From: an uncultured Prevotellaceae bacterium
GTDB taxonomy: Bacteria; Bacteroidota; Bacteroidia; Bacteroidales; Bacteroidaceae
Direction of reading: 5' to 3'
Assembly: GCA_902795605.1 (NCBI GenBank)
Contig: CADBLU010000109.1
Coordinates: forward strand, 40,221-104,220
DNA: 64,000 bases
Part shown: positions 18,398 through 27,065 of the stretch, one piece after another
Layout of the letters: every line of letters starts with the position of its first letter
Numbering within the stretch: the stretch's first letter is position 1
Notes under the pieces: generated by a model
Databases searched by the model: none
What the model saw: the letters and a program-made list of their open reading frames with translations, nothing else
Told to the model about the DNA's origin: nothing
Program-made: the position numbers and the translations under genes

Positions 18398-19455
18398 AAT
18401 ATTGCTTTTTTCAGTTTCTTATAGGATTCCTCCCAGGTGAAACGCTGGATGTTCTCGTGACCTTTCCTCGCGATACGGATTCGTAGTTGGTCGTCTTCGA
18501 TTAGGCGGAGGATGTTGTCGGCAAGACACCGACTGTCATGAACGGGGGAGACAAGTGCTGTCTCGTTGTCTTTGGCCATCTCAAGATATCCTGGGTTGTT
18601 TGTGCAGGCGACGGCACATCCGCAGATCATAGCTTCACCCACGGTGAGGCCCCATCCCTCCACCTGACTTGTGCCGATGAAAATGGCTGCCTCGTCGTAA
18701 AGACGGTTGTGGGTCTCTCGGTCGGGGCATTGAACGTAGTCGTACCATTCCGGCAACGATTCCGGCCGTGCAGGGGTGCCGAAAATGTTCACCCGCAATT
18801 TAGGATGTTTTTCTTTCACTATTTTTAGGGCATCGAAGCCGCACCGGCAGTCTTTGCGCTCCATCTCATGATAGAGCATAGTGATACGCAGTTTGTCCTT
18901 TTTCTCATAAGGAGTGACGAGGTGGAAATAGTTGAAGTCGAAACCATTTGGAACCAACACGCACTCCTCGTGTTCCTCATCCTTGATGATACGTTGCAAC
19001 CATGTTGAAATCGCTATCTTACTGAGAGGATAGTGATAAGTGTTGCGCAGTATCTCGTTGGTCACCCTCCCCCAGTTCTCATAGCCTTGTATGAAATAGT
19101 ATTTCTTCTTTGTAGGATAGTCTTTTACATACATGGCTGTATAAGGAGATGTGCAGACGTAAACGTCACTTTTCGGCACATGGCGATAGTTGAGTGACAG
19201 GACGTAATGCTCTTTCACCCGCCGGTCAAGGGCAAACCAACCACGGCAACTATACCCTTTCAAAAGCCGTTCTACAAAACGATAAATGTTGGTCAATTTG
19301 AAATATAGCGTTTTTTGTTGCCAGAATAGTGAGCCGGCATATACTATATGCACATCGTGACCGTCTGCCACTAAGCGGTTGGCGTACTCGTTCACCACTT
19401 TATTGCCCCCACATGGGTATTTCGCGTTGCCGGGAAAGAGAAATGATATCTTCAT
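18394..19455 (-). CDS. Glycosyltransferase family 4
   Basis: A 353-residue GT-B enzyme: ISFLFPGNAKYPCGGNKVVN (glycine loop), CVLVPNGFDFNYF, and the C-terminal donor-site motif FIGTSQVEGWGLTVGEAM with the E-x7-E pair, followed by ACTNNPGYLEMAKD. Its ATG overlaps by four bases (ATGA) the stop codon that the upstream GT4 gene would have if it had not acquired an earlier in-frame TAA, showing that the original gene pair was tightly coupled. It ends in a typical FTWEESYKKLKKAIL tail. Confidence 0.9.
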   Translation of the reverse strand: MKISFLFPGNAKYPCGGNKVVNEYANRLVADGHDVHIVYAGSLFWQQKTLYFKLTNIYRFVERLLKGYSCRGWFALDRRVKEHYVLSLNYRHVPKSDVYVCTSPYTAMYVKDYPTKKKYYFIQGYENWGRVTNEILRNTYHYPLSKIAISTWLQRIIKDEEHEECVLVPNGFDFNYFHLVTPYEKKDKLRITMLYHEMERKDCRCGFDALKIVKEKHPKLRVNIFGTPARPESLPEWYDYVQCPDRETHNRLYDEAAIFIGTSQVEGWGLTVGEAMICGCAVACTNNPGYLEMAKDNETALVSPVHDSRCLADNILRLIEDDQLRIRIARKGHENIQRFTWEESYKKLKKAIL

Positions 19456-19553
19456 GGCTTCAAAATGCCTTTCTCTTTAAGTGATAGGACAAAAGCATCT
19501 ATATATTTGTCCCAAGTATAGTCTTTTACCCGTTCATGAGCATTTATGCACAT
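19452..19553 (-). pseudogene. Orphaned 33-codon C-terminal tail of the upstream GT4 gene
   Basis: Directly after the TAA (19554-19556) of the next gene, and in the same frame, an open stretch of 33 codons begins with ATG and ends at TGA 19452-19454. It reads AHERVKDYTWDKYIDAFVL, which is the standard closing helix of GT4 glycosyltransferases (compare FTWEESYKKL at the end of the neighbouring gene). The TGA overlaps the downstream start in an ATGA arrangement. This is what one expects if a single substitution created an in-frame stop in a formerly 379-residue protein. Confidence 0.75.
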
Positions 19554-20591
19554 TTAAGTATACTTGGTCGTGTCTAATATCAGTGACAATTTCTCCTCCA
19601 AATCGTCATCATTGCAGAAATATCCAAAATCGATGTCATTGCCAAACTCTTCGGTAAAGTCATCATAAGGTGAAATAATGACCGGGCACCCATAATACAT
19701 CGCTTCTACACAACTGCTATATCCAGCCCATCCTATGGTGGGGTTGATCACGCACCTGCATCCTAACAATAAGTCGTAATACAATTCCTTCTCTTGTGGA
19801 TGGTCTTTATGTAAGTATCCATGACAATAGACATTGTCCATTGTTGGAATGTCGGCTGTGCCTAGACCGATCAAATGCAACTCCAGTTGAGGATACGATT
19901 TCCTGATACATTGAAAGGCTTTTATTAAACGAAAGGCACCGCTTATGTATCTATGATTGCCGATAAACAACAATTTGTTTGAAGACAACCTCACTTTGAT
20001 ATTTTTCTCATGGTCGTAGGTATCATCATAAACCGTGTTGATTACATTCCGGTGCAGATACTCTATTTCTCTTCCATACATCTTCTCCATTTGTCTTTGA
20101 CACTTGGGGAACATGGTGTATACCAAATCCGCCTTTTTCATCACAATGTCTTCATGTGCAAGGCTCCGTTTTTCAAACCATTGAGGAGACCTGCCAAGCC
20201 TTTGGATGACAATCCTGTCTGTCCAGTCACACCATAGTATATTGGGCTTTGGGGAATAGATGTTTGTGAATGCAAATGACAAAAAGAGGTTCATTTCTGA
20301 ATTTGGGTAGTCTTTGGCTGCTTTCTTAAGGTGGCGGTATGTGATGAACCTATGCAACCATGTGCGATGGAATACTGGGCAGGAACGAAGGTGAAGGATG
20401 CGTTTGAATATCAAAAAGCAAAGAGAATTAAACAGATGGTTGAGTCTCTCATTCGGTGAGATATCTATTCTATGGAGAGTAAACCCCTTGCGCTCCAATG
20501 CTTTGGCAAAGAGATATGGTACATTGCTCCATGTCGAAAGTTGATAGGAGTCACCACAAGTATAGAATAAGATTTCACGCTGTATAGGCAT
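19554..20591 (-). CDS. Glycosyltransferase family 4, C-terminally truncated by an in-frame stop
   Basis: The 345-residue product starts at ATG 20591 (a longer frame opens with TTG). It has the GT-B pattern with LLFIGNHRYISGAFRLIKAF and the donor site NPTIGWAGYSSCVEAMYYGC followed by PYDDFTEEFG. It stops at TAA 19554 after SLILDTTKYT, but the frame then continues for 33 codons with the missing family tail. The catalytic part is intact, so the protein may still work or may be unstable. Readthrough, or reinitiation at the ATG immediately after the stop, is possible but would give only the tail. Neighbours are a GT2 (13 bp upstream) and a GT4. Confidence 0.82.
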   Translation of the reverse strand: MPIQREILFYTCGDSYQLSTWSNVPYLFAKALERKGFTLHRIDISPNERLNHLFNSLCFLIFKRILHLRSCPVFHRTWLHRFITYRHLKKAAKDYPNSEMNLFLSFAFTNIYSPKPNILWCDWTDRIVIQRLGRSPQWFEKRSLAHEDIVMKKADLVYTMFPKCQRQMEKMYGREIEYLHRNVINTVYDDTYDHEKNIKVRLSSNKLLFIGNHRYISGAFRLIKAFQCIRKSYPQLELHLIGLGTADIPTMDNVYCHGYLHKDHPQEKELYYDLLLGCRCVINPTIGWAGYSSCVEAMYYGCPVIISPYDDFTEEFGNDIDFGYFCNDDDLEEKLSLILDTTKYT

Positions 20592-20604
20592 TAGAGATTC
20601 TCGT

Positions 20605-21564
20605 TTATTTAATGAATTTGCGCAAACGAACAATGGCGAATGATGTCAGTAAAAAACATTTCCATATGACTTTACGTGTGAGAATATGCTTGTCACACAA
20701 AAACAAGGTTAACCGGTCGCTGAATTGAAGAGAATGTTGTTTGTTCGTCTTTAAAGCCTTCTTGACAAAAGAAGCTTCATGAAGATGAGGGTCTGCGATG
20801 AACCTTTTAATCTCTCCAATCCGATGTTTCAAAAGGTTGCCTTCAAATTGCTCTCTCCCTTTTAGGACTTCTTCTAATACCTCGTCTATCTTTTCCGCAT
20901 CCCGGAGAGACTGCTTATAGGTATGAACGACCGATTTATCCTGCATTCTATAGTAGTATACCAAGTCGGGTATTCCTTTGATTTTTGTCAGATAGAGCCC
21001 TAAATTCACATTGAAAAGGAAATCCTCAAATATCTTTATTTCTCTTGGAAGTAGAATGTAATGTGCTTTCAGAATATCCATTTTTATCAATTGCCGATAC
21101 ATATTAGGAAGTCTTGTGCTATTTAGAAGTCCATACACAAATTCCTCTCCAGTAAAAATCCCTTCTTCTTTTATCCATTGTGAATATGGCTTCGGATGAA
21201 GCAAATTGGAATCAGTGACAGCATACGTTCCGCTGACTAAATCAAAACCATCTGAATTGTTCATCAATAATTCAATCGCATTAGGTAAAAGGACATCATC
21301 AGCATCAACAAAAGAAGCCCAGTCACCGTTTGCAGCCATCAATCCTCTATAGCGAGCCATATTGACTCCGCTGTTTTCTTGATGAATGACTTTTACACGT
21401 TTGTCTTTTTTTGCATAGTTGTCACAAATAACACCACTACCATCCGATGAGCCATCATCGACGATGATTAATTCGAGACCGCAGTATGATTGCTGCAAAA
21501 TGCTGTCAATACACTGATGCAAACAATTTGATGCATTGTAGACTGGGAGTATGATGCTGACCAT
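20605..21564 (-). CDS. Glycosyltransferase family 2 (GT-A)
   Basis: A 319-residue GT2 with MVSIILPVYNASNCLHQCID, LELIIVDDGSSDGSGVICD, GVNMARYRGLMAANGDW and the metal site ASFVDADDVLLP. I chose ATG 21564 because the longer frame begins with TTG and adds seven residues before the conserved VSIILPVYN start. The C-terminus is basic. It transfers one sugar to the repeat unit; specificity is unknown. The closest resemblance within the window is to the GT2 at 6399-7511, which shares the CDNYAKKD/CDNYQKKD segment, so the two may be duplicates. Confidence 0.9.
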   Translation of the reverse strand: MVSIILPVYNASNCLHQCIDSILQQSYCGLELIIVDDGSSDGSGVICDNYAKKDKRVKVIHQENSGVNMARYRGLMAANGDWASFVDADDVLLPNAIELLMNNSDGFDLVSGTYAVTDSNLLHPKPYSQWIKEEGIFTGEEFVYGLLNSTRLPNMYRQLIKMDILKAHYILLPREIKIFEDFLFNVNLGLYLTKIKGIPDLVYYYRMQDKSVVHTYKQSLRDAEKIDEVLEEVLKGREQFEGNLLKHRIGEIKRFIADPHLHEASFVKKALKTNKQHSLQFSDRLTLFLCDKHILTRKVIWKCFLLTSFAIVRLRKFIK

Positions 21565-21581
21565 GTGACAATTTTGATAAA

Positions 21582-22577
21582 TCAAGTTTTTGATTGTCGA
21601 TAGCCGTTCTTTATATCCTTTATCCTAAGAAAGAAAGACATGAAATAGTAATTAGAGAAGGCAATTCTATACAAAGTTTTTTGCTGCTTATTTAAAGGCC
21701 ATAAGTGGTCATCTTCTGGATAAAACTTTCGTAAGATATTGTAGTAGGCCTTCTTTTGTCTGCTATTGCATAAGTTTGAAAGACAATAAAAGAATAAATG
21801 GAATTCATTTGCGGCTGCTTTCTGAAAATACTTTTTTTCTTTGTTTTGAAAGAAAGACTTGACAACTGCAAAAGATCTCAACAACTGTGAAGCACTGTCT
21901 TCTGTTAATTTTCTAATTGCACTGTTCCAAACAGATGTGGGATTAAGGCAGTTGTAGTGATATGTATGATGGCCGATAAATGCGAAGTTTTTGGCATAAT
22001 AAGAAACTTGAACCATTTGGATTTGGTCTTCATTCATGTTGCATCCTTCTTTTACCATGATGTGATTATTTACATACAAAGAGCGCCTCATCAGTTTATT
22101 CCATATAGTATGAAAACTGTTTGTATCAAGCATGCCCAATATTAAGTCCTCTTTCCTCTTAAACCGTGGGAAGTCGATCTTTTCAATGCCCTTTTCAGAA
22201 TGAACAAAGTAATCGCCAATAATTATGTCTGCATCCGTTTCTTCTTGTTTTTCAACCATCCACTCTATCGTTTGTTTTTCCATGTAGTCGTCAGAGTCAA
22301 CGATAAAAATATAGTCTCCTGTGGCATTTGAAATCGCTGTGTTTCGAGCTACGGCAAGTCCCCGGTTTTTTTCGTGGGTAATGATTCGTACGTCCTTTTC
22401 CCGCTTTGGATATCTTTTGATGAGGTCTTTTAATATAGTTATACTATTGTCTGGACTGGCATCGTCTACAAAGATATATTCGATGTTGTTATAAGTCTGT
22501 TCAAAGAGACTGACTGCGCATTGATGGATATACGTCTCAACATTGTATATAGGGACAAGAATGCTGACTTTAATCAT
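21582..22577 (-). CDS. Glycosyltransferase family 2 (GT-A)
   Basis: A 331-residue GT2 enzyme: IKVSILVPIYNVETYIHQCA, EYIFVDDASPDNSITILKD, NRGLAVARNTAI and IFIVDSDDYMEKQTIEWM (DxD-type site near residue 100). The C-terminal region is lysine- and aromatic-rich, as in capsule transferases that sit on the inner membrane. The gene is strongly AT-rich. An 88-bp gap without an evident promoter precedes it. The donor is unknown. Confidence 0.9.
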   Translation of the reverse strand: MIKVSILVPIYNVETYIHQCAVSLFEQTYNNIEYIFVDDASPDNSITILKDLIKRYPKREKDVRIITHEKNRGLAVARNTAISNATGDYIFIVDSDDYMEKQTIEWMVEKQEETDADIIIGDYFVHSEKGIEKIDFPRFKRKEDLILGMLDTNSFHTIWNKLMRRSLYVNNHIMVKEGCNMNEDQIQMVQVSYYAKNFAFIGHHTYHYNCLNPTSVWNSAIRKLTEDSASQLLRSFAVVKSFFQNKEKKYFQKAAANEFHLFFYCLSNLCNSRQKKAYYNILRKFYPEDDHLWPLNKQQKTLYRIAFSNYYFMSFFLRIKDIKNGYRQSKT

Positions 22578-22665
22578 TGTATTAGGAAGGATAAACTTGC
22601 CAAAATTTTGAGTCCTAAATTAGAAGGATGATTAGTACAATAGAAAAGGAGATGATGAATGATGA

Positions 22666-23520
22666 TTATTTAGAGAAAAGCTTTTTTAGATGTAAAACAA
22701 TTCTATTCTTTAATGAAATAGGGGCATAGCTGATGACGGCTAATAGAGTCATCCATTTGTAAAAAAAAGAATTTTCTTCCGTTTTGCATAACAACTTTTC
22801 TAAAGTTGTTTCACCATAACACATTCTCTTATAATCATTGTAAATGGCTGTTGGCAAAAGATGCTTCAAGAAAACATCTCTTTCATTGGACGCCAAAGCA
22901 ACGTTTTTGATGGATATCCCGGTGAAATCAAAGTTTGAGATATAAAAATTCATGGGTTTATATGTGGCATTCCGTAAGACAAGATCTTCGTAGAAGAATT
23001 TTACATCTGAGGCTATTTTATAGTTTGAGTCATATCCTCCATGTTCTTTCAGATGTTTTGTACGAATAATAGAAGCAGAATGACTTAACGTGTTTTTAAA
23101 TAACAATTTTCCCGTTATTTCTTGAGGTGGTGTCCATATTCCAATTTTTTTTTGTCCTTTTGATACATAAGTGTATCCTGTCATAATATCATATTGACCA
23201 AAGCCCTCATTGTCAAGTATCTTTTTGATTACATCGGACGAATAGAAACAGTCGCCTGAATTCATAAACAAGCAATACTCACCATTGGCTTTTTGGATGC
23301 CTTTATTCATCGCATCATATATTCCTTTGTCTGGCTCAGAAACCCAATATGTTATATGGCTGTCGTGTTGTTCTAACAAATCTTTTCCACCATCATTGCT
23401 GCCGCCATCTATAACAATCCATTCAAAATCTTTACATGTTTGATTGATGATAGAGTCAATGGTTCTTTTAAGACCATCTCTGTTATTGTAATTGATGGTT
23501 ATTATTGAAATGGGTATCAT
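22666..23520 (-). CDS. Glycosyltransferase family 2 (WcaA-type)
   Basis: A 284-residue GT2 protein with ISIITINYNNRDGLKRTIDS, EWIVIDGGSNDGGKDLLEQ, the subfamily motif WVSEPDKGIYDAMNKGIQKA and CLFMNSGDCFYSS. It belongs to the same branch as the gene at 10345-11205. The C-terminus ends with a hydrophobic stretch and ALKNRIVLHLKKLF-like basic residues that could associate with the membrane. It is likely to add a HexNAc or hexose; this is inference from the subfamily. Confidence 0.9.
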   Translation of the reverse strand: MIPISIITINYNNRDGLKRTIDSIINQTCKDFEWIVIDGGSNDGGKDLLEQHDSHITYWVSEPDKGIYDAMNKGIQKANGEYCLFMNSGDCFYSSDVIKKILDNEGFGQYDIMTGYTYVSKGQKKIGIWTPPQEITGKLLFKNTLSHSASIIRTKHLKEHGGYDSNYKIASDVKFFYEDLVLRNATYKPMNFYISNFDFTGISIKNVALASNERDVFLKHLLPTAIYNDYKRMCYGETTLEKLLCKTEENSFFYKWMTLLAVISYAPISLKNRIVLHLKKLFSK

Positions 23521-23529
23521 TGGTTGGCT

Positions 23530-24675
23530 TTAAATGAGAGATTGATAAACAGAATAGAGTTGACTTGCACTTTTGCTCCAAGAATATGTTTTCAGCCTTT
23601 TTGACTGCAAATCTAAAAGTGCTTTTTTCGCGAGGGCTGACAAGCCGTTTATATATTCTAATTTTTCAGATAAATCAGAATGTTCCGAACTCATGTCAAA
23701 ATAGATGGCCGCGTCTCCCGCAATTTCAGGGAAGCAACTGGCATTATTTAAGAGAACAGGGCATTCTGCTGTGTAGGCTTCCAAAATAGGGATACCGAAT
23801 CCTTCATATTCGCTTGGGTAGACAAAGCACATAGCAAAATGATATAAGGAAAAGAGTTCTTCGTCAGACTGTATCCAGTGTTGAATGACTCTATCTTTCA
23901 TGCTATGGCTTGCTATAAGTTTCTTTTCCTCTTCTGAAAAGGAGGCTCCGGTACATATGATTTTGAATTCTGGATGATTATTCAGGAAAGGCAGCGAGTG
24001 ATAGACAAATGGTATAAAATTTTTGTAGTTATCTCTTGCTCCAACATATAGGATATAAGGGCTGTCTATGATTCTTCTTGGATTGTTCGTCCTTTTAAAT
24101 GAGCATCCATGATAAATGACATGTATTTTTTCACTGGGTATATCTAAATACTTGATAATGTCGCTCTTCGTCGTTTCACTTACTGAAACAATAGCGTTGG
24201 CCCGTTCTGCGAGCTTACGCTTTTTTATGATTTGAAAGTCATTTGCACCGTAATACTGTTGATACCTTTCTGGTATCATGTCGTGGATAGTGAGGACAAA
24301 AGGCTTATTATTTAAATACGGCAGAAAATAGTCATCGAAGAATGTGGGGTGAAAAATATCAAAATCTCCTTTTTTCAACTTTTCTATCGTACAATACTTA
24401 TTATAATTGGGGTAATAATGACCTTTTGTTATTTTGTCGTATAGTCTGTGTATGTGACTTTTTCCCTTGAAATTACCCTTCACAAGGAAATGATTGAATT
24501 TATCTCTTGCAGGTTTTAAATCAGGTAAATCTTGGATGTATGCATTATCGGATTCTTTAATAGAAATCTCATGATCAACCTCTGGTGGAAGATGTCTAAC
24601 CAATTCGGCAAAGCAGCGGGAGACACCGCCGTATTTTTGCATCGCAAATGCTTGGTAATCATACAAAACCCTCAT
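23530..24675 (-). CDS. Glycosyltransferase family 4 (mannosyltransferase-like)
   Basis: A 381-residue GT-B enzyme starting RVLYDYQAFAMQKYGGVSRC, a start typical of GT4 enzymes acting on O-antigen or capsule. The central part has IVSVSETTKSDIIKYLDIP and IHVIYHGCSFKRTN. The donor domain has SPYILYVGARDNYKNF and YPSEYEGFGIPILEAYTAEC with the E-x7-E pair. Full length for the family. It lies 9 bp upstream of a GT2 and 63 bp downstream of another, in the AT-richest stretch of the locus. Confidence 0.9.
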   Translation of the reverse strand: MRVLYDYQAFAMQKYGGVSRCFAELVRHLPPEVDHEISIKESDNAYIQDLPDLKPARDKFNHFLVKGNFKGKSHIHRLYDKITKGHYYPNYNKYCTIEKLKKGDFDIFHPTFFDDYFLPYLNNKPFVLTIHDMIPERYQQYYGANDFQIIKKRKLAERANAIVSVSETTKSDIIKYLDIPSEKIHVIYHGCSFKRTNNPRRIIDSPYILYVGARDNYKNFIPFVYHSLPFLNNHPEFKIICTGASFSEEEKKLIASHSMKDRVIQHWIQSDEELFSLYHFAMCFVYPSEYEGFGIPILEAYTAECPVLLNNASCFPEIAGDAAIYFDMSSEHSDLSEKLEYINGLSALAKKALLDLQSKRLKTYSWSKSASQLYSVYQSLI

Positions 24676-24738
24676 CTACTATAAAAGTAATATGTTGTTA
24701 TGATGGAAAGATACCATAAATTCTTTTATTCTTTAATT

Positions 24739-25701
24739 TTATAGTTTGTATTTTACAGAATTCCAAACAATTCTATAAAATGTCCTTACAGTGAGGCCAT
24801 ACTGCTTATATTTGTTTCCCCAAAATCTAAAACTGTTCAGTGGTGCTTTCTTCATGTCTTCTTGAATGCAATATATTCTCATTTCTTGCTTGAATTGAGG
24901 TAGCCTTTTTAAAGCCAAAATTCGATATTTTTCATCATCAATGTTATTTGTCGGGTTTGACAGATAAGATTCCATGATTTCAACTGCTTTTTCAACACTT
25001 ATTATAGTTTTTCGCAAATTTTGTGTATTGGTTATAGTTTGAGAACTGATTCTGTATCTGAAACCAATGTCATTGATGTTATATATCCCTTTCCTTAAAG
25101 AGGCCATGTAAATACTAATATCGTCAGAAAAGCATGCGTAAGGTAAATAATAAAAACCACCTAATTTTATTAAAGCATCATTTTTAAAACAAAAATCACC
25201 AATATATTGTATTCTTTTATTATTGACTTTATGCCATATTAAAGAATATATTGATTCTTGAGTGGGACGGGCTTCTTGAAGATTAACCAAATCGCCATTT
25301 TCATTGATAACTTCCGTACGTATATGAAAAATGTCAATATTGGGATTTGAAAGAATGTGATAGTTATATATTTCTAAACAATTAGGAAGTAACATATCGT
25401 CGTCTCCCATGCAGATAACATAATTACCTGTTGCATAAGATAAACATCTATTCCAATTATTAACGACATCTTCAGCGCCAAAACCTATATCATTTTTGAA
25501 GTAATGAATCCTATTGTCATCGTACTTGTCAATAATTGAATCAATATCATATGGGGAAGCGTCATTGACAATGATTATTTCAAAATTGAGATATGTTTGA
25601 CATAAAATACTATTTATACAATCTTTTAAATATTTATCCTTAAATGTTGGTATTAACACGGAGAATTTTATCTTTTCCATATCAGTATTTTGCTTTCCCA
25701 T
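24739..25701 (-). CDS. Glycosyltransferase family 2 (GT-A)
   Basis: A 320-residue GT2: KFSVLIPTFKDKYLKDCINS, EIIIVNDASPYDIDS, then CMGDDDMLLPNCLEIY (DDD metal site). The start is ATG 25701 or ATG 25680; the latter gives MEKIKFSVLIPTF directly and is equally plausible. A promoter-like TAACTTTG lies 41 bp upstream of ATG 25701, so this gene may head a separately initiated part of the operon. Specificity is unknown. Confidence 0.9.
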   Translation of the reverse strand: MGKQNTDMEKIKFSVLIPTFKDKYLKDCINSILCQTYLNFEIIIVNDASPYDIDSIIDKYDDNRIHYFKNDIGFGAEDVVNNWNRCLSYATGNYVICMGDDDMLLPNCLEIYNYHILSNPNIDIFHIRTEVINENGDLVNLQEARPTQESIYSLIWHKVNNKRIQYIGDFCFKNDALIKLGGFYYLPYACFSDDISIYMASLRKGIYNINDIGFRYRISSQTITNTQNLRKTIISVEKAVEIMESYLSNPTNNIDDEKYRILALKRLPQFKQEMRIYCIQEDMKKAPLNSFRFWGNKYKQYGLTVRTFYRIVWNSVKYKL

Positions 25702-25741
25702 TTAAAGTATTCTAATTTATGTAATAAGTTTCTTTATGATA

Positions 25742-25749
25742 CAAAGTTA
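25742..25749 (-). promoter_or_regulatory. Possible internal promoter (-7 box TAACTTTG)
   Basis: In the 86-bp gap between wzt and the next GT2, the minus strand carries TAACTTTG, which matches the Bacteroidetes -7 consensus TAnnTTTG. No clear TTTG lies at the -33 position; the region is simply AT-rich. If used, transcription would begin about 35 nt before the GT2 start. It would let the glycosyltransferase part be expressed apart from the exporter and phosphonate genes. Confidence 0.4.
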
Positions 25750-25787
25750 AATAGAACTTGTTATAAAATCCTTTTGTAAAAAATGTT

Positions 25788-27056
25788 CTATTTTCTTTCA
25801 ATATTTGATAACCATTTTTCTCTGAAAATTGAAGATTTGATAGGTATGTCTTCAGAAAAAGCGTTTCCAAAATTATCCATTCCTTGAACGACCGTAAAAG
25901 TCAAATTAGATTTATCACTTGTGTAGCATTTTATGTTTTTCTCGGCTACATCAAATCTTATTTGGTATTCTCCATTAGATAAGGAATAGGCTGGTATAGA
26001 GAATGTTAATTGATATGTCCCTGGGGGAAGAGATGTTCTACCATCAATATCATTATAGTCGGTTCTTGCTAAGGGATATTGATATGAACTATATAAATTG
26101 AAACCCAAAACTAATGATGGAATGTTTTTTACGACACAAACTTCAAATTTAACAATAATGGATAGGTTGTTATAAAAGACGCTACCATTTTGAGGAAGAA
26201 CTGAAGCTGACTTGAGATAAAGTATTTGCTCATCTCCATCTATTCCTTCATAAGAGTTTTGAATGATGTTGTCTGACAAATATTCTTTTATTGCATCATG
26301 GACATTTCCTTGGAAATGGATTTGTCCATTTTCCAAAAAAATCCCCTTTTGGCACAAACGACGGATACTTCCCATGTTATGACTAACAAAAAGTACAGTC
26401 CTCCCTCTACCTTTAGAGATGTCTTGCATTTTCCCAATTGCTTTCTTTTGGAACTCAGCGTCTCCTACAGCGAGAACTTCGTCTACAACGAGAATCTCCG
26501 GCTCCAAGTGCGCTGCAATGGCAAAACCGAGTCTTACGGTCATGCCTGATGAATAGCGTTTCACGGGGGTATCGATATAGCGTTCGCAGCCTGAGAAATC
26601 AATAATCTCATCTAATTTCTTAGATATCTCGGCCTTGGTCATTCCCATGATGGCACCGTTCATATAGATATTTTCCCTGCCGGTCATCTCTTGGTGAAAA
26701 CCTGTGCCAACTTCTAAAAGTGACGCAATTCTTCCATGTGCCTTAATCATTCCAGTGGTGGGGGTAGTCACTCGTGAGAGTAATTTTAACAAAGTGCTTT
26801 TCCCCGCCCCGTTTTTCCCAATGATTCCAACGACATCACCCTCGTCTAAAGAAAAACTGATGTCTTTTAAAGCCCAAACATAATCGCTATTCCCTTTTGT
26901 GGAGCGGTCATTGGTCTCACCTATTTTTAACAATGGGTCTGGCTTCCTTAAAATATTCATTGTCCACCATCTGTTAAGATCGTGACTCAATGTTCCAGAA
27001 GAAACCAAGCCTAATCGGTATTGTTTGCTGATGTTTTCAAATTCAATGGCTTTCAT
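25788..27056 (-). CDS. wzt: ABC transporter ATP-binding protein for polysaccharide export (Wzt)
   Basis: A 422-residue ATPase: Walker A GKNGAGKST (80-88), signature YSSGMTVR (168-175), Walker B ILVVDEVLAVGD (188-199), and switch histidine in LFVSHNM. Residues about 270-422 form a beta-rich extension (NLSIIVKFEV, YQLTFSIPAYSLSNGEYQIR), as in Wzt proteins whose C-terminal domain recognises the modified end of an O-polysaccharide. With Wzm it would export a complete, lipid-linked chain across the inner membrane. The Wzt extension implies that the chain carries a terminal modification; a phosphonate or acyl cap would be a fitting but unproved ligand. Confidence 0.92.
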   Translation of the reverse strand: MKAIEFENISKQYRLGLVSSGTLSHDLNRWWTMNILRKPDPLLKIGETNDRSTKGNSDYVWALKDISFSLDEGDVVGIIGKNGAGKSTLLKLLSRVTTPTTGMIKAHGRIASLLEVGTGFHQEMTGRENIYMNGAIMGMTKAEISKKLDEIIDFSGCERYIDTPVKRYSSGMTVRLGFAIAAHLEPEILVVDEVLAVGDAEFQKKAIGKMQDISKGRGRTVLFVSHNMGSIRRLCQKGIFLENGQIHFQGNVHDAIKEYLSDNIIQNSYEGIDGDEQILYLKSASVLPQNGSVFYNNLSIIVKFEVCVVKNIPSLVLGFNLYSSYQYPLARTDYNDIDGRTSLPPGTYQLTFSIPAYSLSNGEYQIRFDVAEKNIKCYTSDKSNLTFTVVQGMDNFGNAFSEDIPIKSSIFREKWLSNIERK

Positions 27057-27065
27057 ACACTACTG

